In this document: one piece after another, positions 58,916 through 64,000 of the stretch
How the letters are laid out: each line of letters opens with the position of its first letter
Position numbering within the stretch: position 1 is the first letter of the stretch
Translations under genes and position numbers: made by a program
Notes under the pieces: generated by a model
Databases searched by the model: none
Told to the model about the DNA's origin: nothing
The model's input: the letters and a program-made list of their open reading frames with translations, nothing else
DNA from: Chromobacterium alkanivorans
Lineage (GTDB): Bacteria; Pseudomonadota; Gammaproteobacteria; Burkholderiales; Chromobacteriaceae
Length of the DNA stretch: 64,000 bases
Reading direction: 5' to 3'
Assembly (NCBI RefSeq): GCF_016937655.1
Contig: NZ_JAFHKL010000002.1
Location: forward strand, 372,001 to 436,000

Positions 58916-61339
58916 ATGAGGTCGAATACCGCCAACCGACAGTTGCTCTTTGTCGTGCTGCCCTTCCTGCTCATTGTCGTCATGCAGGTGGCGCTAAGCG
59001 CGTTCAGCCTCTACGTGGTGTCCACCGCCCGCGCTTACGTGGCGGGCGAAGGCTTGTGGTCGAAAGCGCAGAAGGACTCCATCTACCACCTGACCCGCTA
59101 CGCCCAGACCGGCTCCGACCACGATTTCCAACGCTACCGGCTGGCGATCTCCATCCAGCTGGGTGACCACCGGGCCCGGCTGGCGCTGGACCGCAAGCCG
59201 CCGGACCTGGACACCGCGCGCCAAGGCTTTCTGGACGGCGGCAACCACCCCGACGACATTGAAAACATCATCCGCGCCTATCTGTGGTTCCACCGCGTCA
59301 GCTATCTGGCCGAGGCCATTCGCTACTGGAAAATCGGCGATTACTACCTGCAGGAAATTCAGACCATAGGCGAGCAGTTGCGCCAGGGGTACGCCGACGG
59401 CTCGCTGAGCCAGGCCGAGAAGACCGCCCTCACCTCGCAGATCGCCGAGATCAACGAGGCGGTGAAGGCGCCGGCCCAGGGCTTTTCCCGCGTGCTGGGC
59501 AACGCCTCCCGCGAGGTGAGCCAGGCGGTGTGGAGCGCCAACCTTATCGCCGGGATGCTGCTGGTGCTGCTGACCATTTTGCAGATCCGCCGGCTGATCC
59601 AGGCCTCGGACAATTACAAGGCCGCCTTGCAGGCGGAGCAGCAGCGCGCCGAGATCACGCTGCAATCGATAGGCGACGCGGTGATCACCCTGAACATGCA
59701 GGGCGCGGTGATTTATCTGAACCACAGCGCCAAGCACCTGCTGAGCCATCTGGAAACGGAAAGCCTGGGCCTGCACTTCGACGAACTGCTCAGCCTGATC
59801 AAACAGGGCCAGGAAACCGACTGCGCGCTGAGCTTCGCCGAACTGTGCCGCCAGGACGACAGCCGCCGCACCTATCCCAAGCTGAACATGCTGCGCCACA
59901 ACGCGATTCCGCTGCAGGTCAGCCTGGTGGCCGCGCCGATACGCGACCGCCACGGCGAGCAGTACGGCATCGTGCTGGTGCTGCACGACAACACCGCGGA
60001 ACAGCAATACATCAACGAGCTGTCCTGGCAGGCCAGCCACGACGCGCTGACCGGCCTGGTCAACCGCCGGGAGTTCGAAACCCGCGCCATCAAGGCGATC
60101 AAGCAGCTGGGCCAGGCCGAGACGTCGCTAGCGCTGATGTTCATCGACCTGGACCAGTTCAAGCTGATCAACGACACCTACGGCCACGCCGCCGGCGACG
60201 AACTGCTGTGCCAGATCAGCCGCTCGGTGGCGCGGCGCCTGCGCGCCTCGGACACGCTGGCGCGGCTGGGCGGCGACGAATTCGGCGTGCTGCTCGGCAA
60301 CAGCTCGGTCGAATCCGCCATCGCCAAGGCCAACAATCTGCGCCAGGCCATCATGGAATGCAGCTTCCAATGGGAGGGCAACCACTTCTCCATCAGCGCC
60401 AGCATCGGCCTGGTCTGCGTGTCCGACGCCGACACCTCGCTGGCCGAGGTGATGCGCTCCGCCGACATCGCCTGCTATATGGCCAAGGAAAAAGGCCGCA
60501 ATCGCATCCAATTGCACATCCCGCACAATTCAGAAGTGTCGGCGCGCTTCCACGAGATGGACTGGGTGCAGCGGCTGCGCCAGGCGCTGCGCGACGACAG
60601 CTTCACCCTGTACGCCCAGGACATCGTCCCGCTGGCCGCCCACCCTGAACGCGGCCGCTATGTCGAGGTCTTGCTGCGCCTCAACGCCGACGACGGCAGC
60701 CAGGTGCCTCCGGGCTTGTTCGTGCCGATCGCGGAGCGCTACGGACTGATGACGGAAATCGACCGCATCGTGGTGGAGAAGGTGTTCCAGGAGCTGGCGC
60801 TGCTGCGCCGCGCCGGCAATCAGGACATCCGGCACTGCGCGATCAATCTGTCCGGCTCCACCTTGTGCGACGACGGCTTCCTCGCCTTCGTGCAGCAGCA
60901 GTTCCAGCGCAGCGGCGTGCCGCCGGAGCTGATCTGCTTCGAAATCACCGAGACCAACGCCATCGCCAACCTGGAGGCCGCGCAGCGGCTGATCCACGAA
61001 CTGCGCCGGATCGGCTGTCTGTTCTCGCTGGACGACTTCGGCACCGGCATGTCCTCCTTCGCCTACCTGAAACACTTGCCGGTGGATTTCCTGAAAATCG
61101 ACGGCAGCTTCGTCCGCGAGATGGCGACGGACCCGATAGACCACGCCATGGTGGAAATGATCAACCACATCGGCCACGTCACCGGCAAGCGCACCATCGC
61201 CGAATTCGTCGACACGCCCGAGATCGTGGCCGAACTGCGCAAGCTGGGCGTGGACTACGCCCAGGGCTTTCACCTGAGCCGGCCGGAGCCCTTCGGCTTC
61301 CGCCATGCGCGCGGCGACCGCCGAATGCGGCAGCAATAG
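58916..61339 (+). CDS. Membrane GGDEF/EAL cyclic di-GMP enzyme with PAS domain
   Basis: The 807-residue protein can make and break cyclic di-GMP. Two membrane helices (about 10-36 and 200-216) frame a periplasmic sensor region of about 160 residues; a PAS domain (about 230-350), GGDEF domain (about 365-530) and EAL domain (about 545-795) follow. GGDEF is intact (RLGGDEFGVLLG, about 450). In the EAL part the first motif is EVLLR (about 584), but INLSGS, FEITET, DDFGTGMSS (about 706), LKIDGSF and the glutamate in IAEFVDT are kept, so both activities are possible. The start follows CGGAACCGCC, a weak ribosome site. Confidence 0.93.
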   Translation: MRSNTANRQLLFVVLPFLLIVVMQVALSAFSLYVVSTARAYVAGEGLWSKAQKDSIYHLTRYAQTGSDHDFQRYRLAISIQLGDHRARLALDRKPPDLDTARQGFLDGGNHPDDIENIIRAYLWFHRVSYLAEAIRYWKIGDYYLQEIQTIGEQLRQGYADGSLSQAEKTALTSQIAEINEAVKAPAQGFSRVLGNASREVSQAVWSANLIAGMLLVLLTILQIRRLIQASDNYKAALQAEQQRAEITLQSIGDAVITLNMQGAVIYLNHSAKHLLSHLETESLGLHFDELLSLIKQGQETDCALSFAELCRQDDSRRTYPKLNMLRHNAIPLQVSLVAAPIRDRHGEQYGIVLVLHDNTAEQQYINELSWQASHDALTGLVNRREFETRAIKAIKQLGQAETSLALMFIDLDQFKLINDTYGHAAGDELLCQISRSVARRLRASDTLARLGGDEFGVLLGNSSVESAIAKANNLRQAIMECSFQWEGNHFSISASIGLVCVSDADTSLAEVMRSADIACYMAKEKGRNRIQLHIPHNSEVSARFHEMDWVQRLRQALRDDSFTLYAQDIVPLAAHPERGRYVEVLLRLNADDGSQVPPGLFVPIAERYGLMTEIDRIVVEKVFQELALLRRAGNQDIRHCAINLSGSTLCDDGFLAFVQQQFQRSGVPPELICFEITETNAIANLEAAQRLIHELRRIGCLFSLDDFGTGMSSFAYLKHLPVDFLKIDGSFVREMATDPIDHAMVEMINHIGHVTGKRTIAEFVDTPEIVAELRKLGVDYAQGFHLSRPEPFGFRHARGDRRMRQQ

Positions 61340-61435
61340 GCTACCGGCCTGGTCGTCAGGCCGGATCAGGGCGGCCGGCAGGCCGCCGCGTCTGGCCGGC
61401 TTGGCCCGGCTTTGCTTCTAAGGAAAGGGGACACG

Positions 61436-62230
61436 ATGAGTAAAGAGATCGGTTTTGTCAGGAGCGGCCCGCTGATGGACCTCCACAGTTATCCGGAATG
61501 GACACGGGAACTGGTGCGCCACTGCGACGCCTTCAAACGCCAAGTGGTGGAGCACGAGTTGTTCCGGCAGATGCGCGACGGCGTGCTGCCCGCCGCCATC
61601 CATCAGGCTTTTCTGCGCGGCGGCTGGCCGGTGATCGAACAGTTTCCGCAATACATGGCCAAAAACCTGTTGAAAGTGCGCTACGGCCAGCACCGCGGCC
61701 ACGATATGGCGCGCCGCTACCTGATCCGCAACATCCGGGTGGAGCAGAACCACGCCGACCACTGGATGCAATGGGCGGCCGCGTCCGGCGTGGACGCCGA
61801 CAGCCTGCTGCGCAACCCTCAGGCGCTGGAGACGCTGAGCCTCAGCCACTGGTGCCATCAGGTCTGCGAGCGCGAGTCGCTGGAGGTGGCGATGGCGGCC
61901 ACCAATTACGCGATCGAAGGCGCCACCGGAGAATGGTGCGCCGCCGTCTGCTCCAAGGAGGACTACGCCCGGCAATTCCCCAAGGAAAAGCGCGCCAAGG
62001 CGATGAAGTGGCTGGCTCTGCACGCGCATTACGACGACGAACACCCGTGGGAGGCGCTGGAAATCATCGTCACCCTGGTGGGCGAAGACCCAAGCGCGCG
62101 GCAAGTGGCCGAGTTGCGTCACGCGATCTGCCAGAGCCACCGCTATATGCGCTTGCTGCTGGATCATTATATGAGCCAGCCCACGCTTGAGACTTGCGCG
62201 CGCGTCAGCGCGGAGCCGGCGCTGGCCTGA
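61436..62230 (+). CDS. Heme-oxygenase-fold diiron protein (TenA/PqqC/CADD-like)
   Basis: The 264-residue helical protein belongs to the TENA/PqqC superfamily. Likely metal ligands are spread as in diiron members: VVEHELFRQM (about 38), IRVEQNHADHWMQW (about 101-114), EGATGEW (about 160), and LALHAHYDDEHPWEALEI (about 195-212). Such proteins use iron and oxygen to cleave C-C or hydroxylate N in several pathways (UndA, CADD, SznF-type), while TenA itself is metal-free. It stands alone, so its substrate cannot be guessed. ATG at 61436 has an AAGGAAAGGGG ribosome site. Confidence 0.82.
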   Translation: MSKEIGFVRSGPLMDLHSYPEWTRELVRHCDAFKRQVVEHELFRQMRDGVLPAAIHQAFLRGGWPVIEQFPQYMAKNLLKVRYGQHRGHDMARRYLIRNIRVEQNHADHWMQWAAASGVDADSLLRNPQALETLSLSHWCHQVCERESLEVAMAATNYAIEGATGEWCAAVCSKEDYARQFPKEKRAKAMKWLALHAHYDDEHPWEALEIIVTLVGEDPSARQVAELRHAICQSHRYMRLLLDHYMSQPTLETCARVSAEPALA

Positions 62231-62382
62231 GGGCGGTTCCCGGCCTGACGAGCCGGGACGGGACAGGGCTTTGCGGCGGAAAAAGCGGAGCGTGCGCAAC
62301 ACGCAAGCCTCCCGCAAGCCTGGCCGCCGCGCCCAGCCCTTGCGCGACAAGCAATGAACGGGCTCGCCGCCCGCCGCAAAAC

Positions 62383-62418
62383 AAAGCGCCCCGCAAGCCA
62401 AAACTTGCGGGGCGCTTT
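62383..62418. terminator. Strong hairpin terminator between the diiron gene and gltX
   Basis: AAAGCGCCCCGCAAG, a six-base loop, CTTGCGGGGCGCTTT: fifteen perfect pairs. On the minus strand GTTTTG follows, so it best fits gltX; the reverse direction could serve the diiron gene. The rest of 62231-62515 shows no gene. Confidence 0.85.
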
Positions 62419-62515
62419 GCCTTAAGTCCTCGGGCCGGCTCAGCGCCGGCCCAAAGCCTCGCCAGCAAAAGCGAGGCAAGGCGTTGCGGCCGAGGACGCG
62501 CGCTTGAAGCGGCGC

Positions 62516-63901
62516 TCAGCCGCGCAGGCGGCGCAGCACTTCATCCTTGCCGATCAGGGCCAGCACCGCGTCCACCGACGGAGTCTGGGTGGTGCCGCAC
62601 ACCAGCACGCGCAGCGGCATGCCCAGTTGGCCCATCTTGATGCCCTCTTCCGCGCAGAAAGGCTTGAACAGTTCGTGGATGGCTTCCGCGGACCAGACGT
62701 CCAGCGCCGCCAGCTTGTCGGCGAAACGGCCCATTCGCGCCACGCTGTCGTCGGACAGATGCTTGTCCACGTCGGCCGCGGCGGCTTCGCGCTTGCGGTA
62801 GAAATAATCCACTTCCAGCGCCAGCGCGTTCAAGTCCTGCACCCGCTCCTTGACCAGGGCGATCACCTCTTCGATGGCCGGCCCGCCGGCCAGCTCGACG
62901 CCGGCGGCGGCCAAACGCGGCGCGATCAGCTCGGCCAGACGGCCGTTGTCGGCGGTCTTGATGTGCTGGGCGTTCAGCCACATGAATTTTTCATGGTTGA
63001 AGCGGCTGGCGGACGCGCTCACCGCCTCCAGGCTGAACCACTCGACGAACTGCTCCATGCTGAAGAACTCGTCGTCGCCGTGTCCCCAGCCCAGGCGCGC
63101 CAGGTAGTTGAGCAGCGCTTCCGGCAGGATGCCCTTGTCGGCGTAGTCCACCACGCTGACCGCGTCGCGGCGCTTGGACATCTTCTGGCCGTCCTCGTTG
63201 AGGATCATCGGCAGATGGCCGTACACCGGCAGCGGCGCGTTCAGCGCCTTCAGGATATTGATCTGGCGCGGCGTGTTGTTGACGTGGTCGTCGCCGCGAA
63301 TCACGTGGGTGATCTGCATGTCCCAATCGTCCACCACCACGCAGAAGTTATAGGTCGGGCTGCCGTCCGGACGGGCGATGATCAGATCGTCCAGCTCCTG
63401 GTTGGCGATCTCGATGCGGCCCTTGACCGCGTCGTCCCAGGCCACCACGCCGTCCAGCGGCGTCTTGAAACGCACCACCGGGGTCACGTCCGCCGGGATC
63501 GCCGGCAGGGTCTTGCCGGCTTCCGGGCGCCAGCGGCGGTCGTAGCGCGGCTTCTCGCCGCGCGCTTCCTGCTCGGCGCGCATGGTTTCCAGCTCGTCCT
63601 TGCTGCAATAGCACAGATAGGCGTGGCCGGAGGCCAGCAGTTGCTGGATCACGTCCTTGTAGCGGTCGAAGCGATGAGTCTGATAGAACGGACCTTCGTC
63701 GTAGTCCAGGCCCACCCAGTGCATGCCGTCCAGAATCGCCTTCACCGATTCCGGCGTCGAACGCTCCAGATCGGTGTCTTCGATGCGAAGCACGAACACG
63801 CCCTTGTTCTTGCGGGCGTAAGCCCAGGAAAACAGCGCGGTGCGCACGCCGCCGATATGCAGATAACCGGTGGGGCTGGGAGCGAAACGGGTACGGATCA
63901 T
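62516..63901 (-). CDS. gltX: Glutamyl-tRNA synthetase
   Basis: GltX charges tRNA-Glu. The 461-residue class I synthetase has FAPSPTGYLHIGGVRTALF (HIGH box, about 6-24), ELDDLIIARPDGSPTYNF, THVIRGDDHVNNTPRQI and the KMSKR loop (QKMSKRRDA, about 240-248). The C-terminal anticodon-binding helical domains follow and end VLRRLRG. Full length. A promoter lies 32 bases upstream. Confidence 0.97.
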   Translation of the reverse strand: MIRTRFAPSPTGYLHIGGVRTALFSWAYARKNKGVFVLRIEDTDLERSTPESVKAILDGMHWVGLDYDEGPFYQTHRFDRYKDVIQQLLASGHAYLCYCSKDELETMRAEQEARGEKPRYDRRWRPEAGKTLPAIPADVTPVVRFKTPLDGVVAWDDAVKGRIEIANQELDDLIIARPDGSPTYNFCVVVDDWDMQITHVIRGDDHVNNTPRQINILKALNAPLPVYGHLPMILNEDGQKMSKRRDAVSVVDYADKGILPEALLNYLARLGWGHGDDEFFSMEQFVEWFSLEAVSASASRFNHEKFMWLNAQHIKTADNGRLAELIAPRLAAAGVELAGGPAIEEVIALVKERVQDLNALALEVDYFYRKREAAAADVDKHLSDDSVARMGRFADKLAALDVWSAEAIHELFKPFCAEEGIKMGQLGMPLRVLVCGTTQTPSVDAVLALIGKDEVLRRLRG

Positions 63902-63932
63902 GGTGACTCAGGCTCGAAAACGTAAAACGGCT

Positions 63933-63962
63933 ATTGTACGCCGGCTGGCGAAGCAGCAGCAA
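63933..63962 (-). promoter_or_regulatory. Promoter of gltX
   Basis: On the minus strand TTGCTG (63962-63957), 18 bases, TACAAT (63938-63933). The remaining 63963-64000 holds no recognisable gene. Confidence 0.6.
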
Positions 63963-64000
63963 ACCCCAGGGTCTGTTGGCCTTTGTTTTTCAGCCGGGAG

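Overview
The window looks like the chromosome of a GC-rich betaproteobacterium of the Neisseriales, most likely Chromobacterium or a close relative. This is an inference from gene content and protein style: a polar-flagellum set, a secreted GH18 chitinase, NsrR/Hmp, SelD/MnmH and MnmC. No rRNA, tRNA, prophage, insertion sequence or CRISPR array was recognised. The window opens inside clpB and closes upstream of gltX.

Layout. 1-10 kb: clpB behind a heat-shock-type promoter, a small envelope protein, a UmuD-like protein lacking its catalytic residues next to selD, mnmH (tRNA selenation), mnmC (tRNA wobble-U modification), a thioesterase, then a 1-kb gene-poor stretch with two sibling small-RNA candidates and a third on the other strand. 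10-16 kb: parvulin, chitinase, LysE exporter/AraC regulator, YdcF-type protein and an orphan periplasmic binding protein. 15-31 kb: flagellar region with a FliK-like gene, fliC, a sigma-28-preceded EF-hand protein, and flgBCDEFGHIJKL on the minus strand with a sigma-54 promoter before flgB, a terminator between flgI and flgJ and a sigma-28 promoter before flgK. A CoA-transferase and an MgtC-type protein interrupt it. 31-37 kb: double-receiver protein, unknown protein, degenerate EAL protein and RhlE-type helicase. 36.7-43.8 kb: amino-sugar oligosaccharide locus (GH9 hydrolase, ROK regulator, BadF-type sugar kinase, ABC binding protein and two permeases, no ATPase). 43.9-46.6 kb: endonuclease I, nsrR, hmp. 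46.8-51.7 kb: a six-gene operon coding for a diiron oxygen-sensor-type protein, a FimV-like TPR protein, a receiver protein, a Ras-like GTPase and two roadblock-type proteins, preceded by an FNR-type box. 51.7-58.5 kb: fluoride channel, then a 5-oxoproline salvage operon (pxpBCA, DUF969/DUF979, DUF2891, pcp) divergent from a winged-helix regulator. 58.9-64 kb: GGDEF/EAL protein, heme-oxygenase-fold diiron protein, gltX.

How it works together. Flagellar transcription reads as a cascade: sigma-54 for early rod/hook genes, sigma-28 for flgKL, flagellin and probably the EF-hand protein. The chitinase and the GH9/kinase/ABC locus fit breakdown and uptake of chitin or chitosan pieces. The intergenic region 46555-46810 joins nitric-oxide control (two NsrR-type sites at hmp) and oxygen control (FNR-type site at -41.5 of a predicted promoter) for a polarity-like GTPase operon; this operon is the strongest candidate for a little-described system. 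A short mobile repeat with terminal inverted repeats begins exactly at gene stop codons in two full copies and perhaps two remnants.
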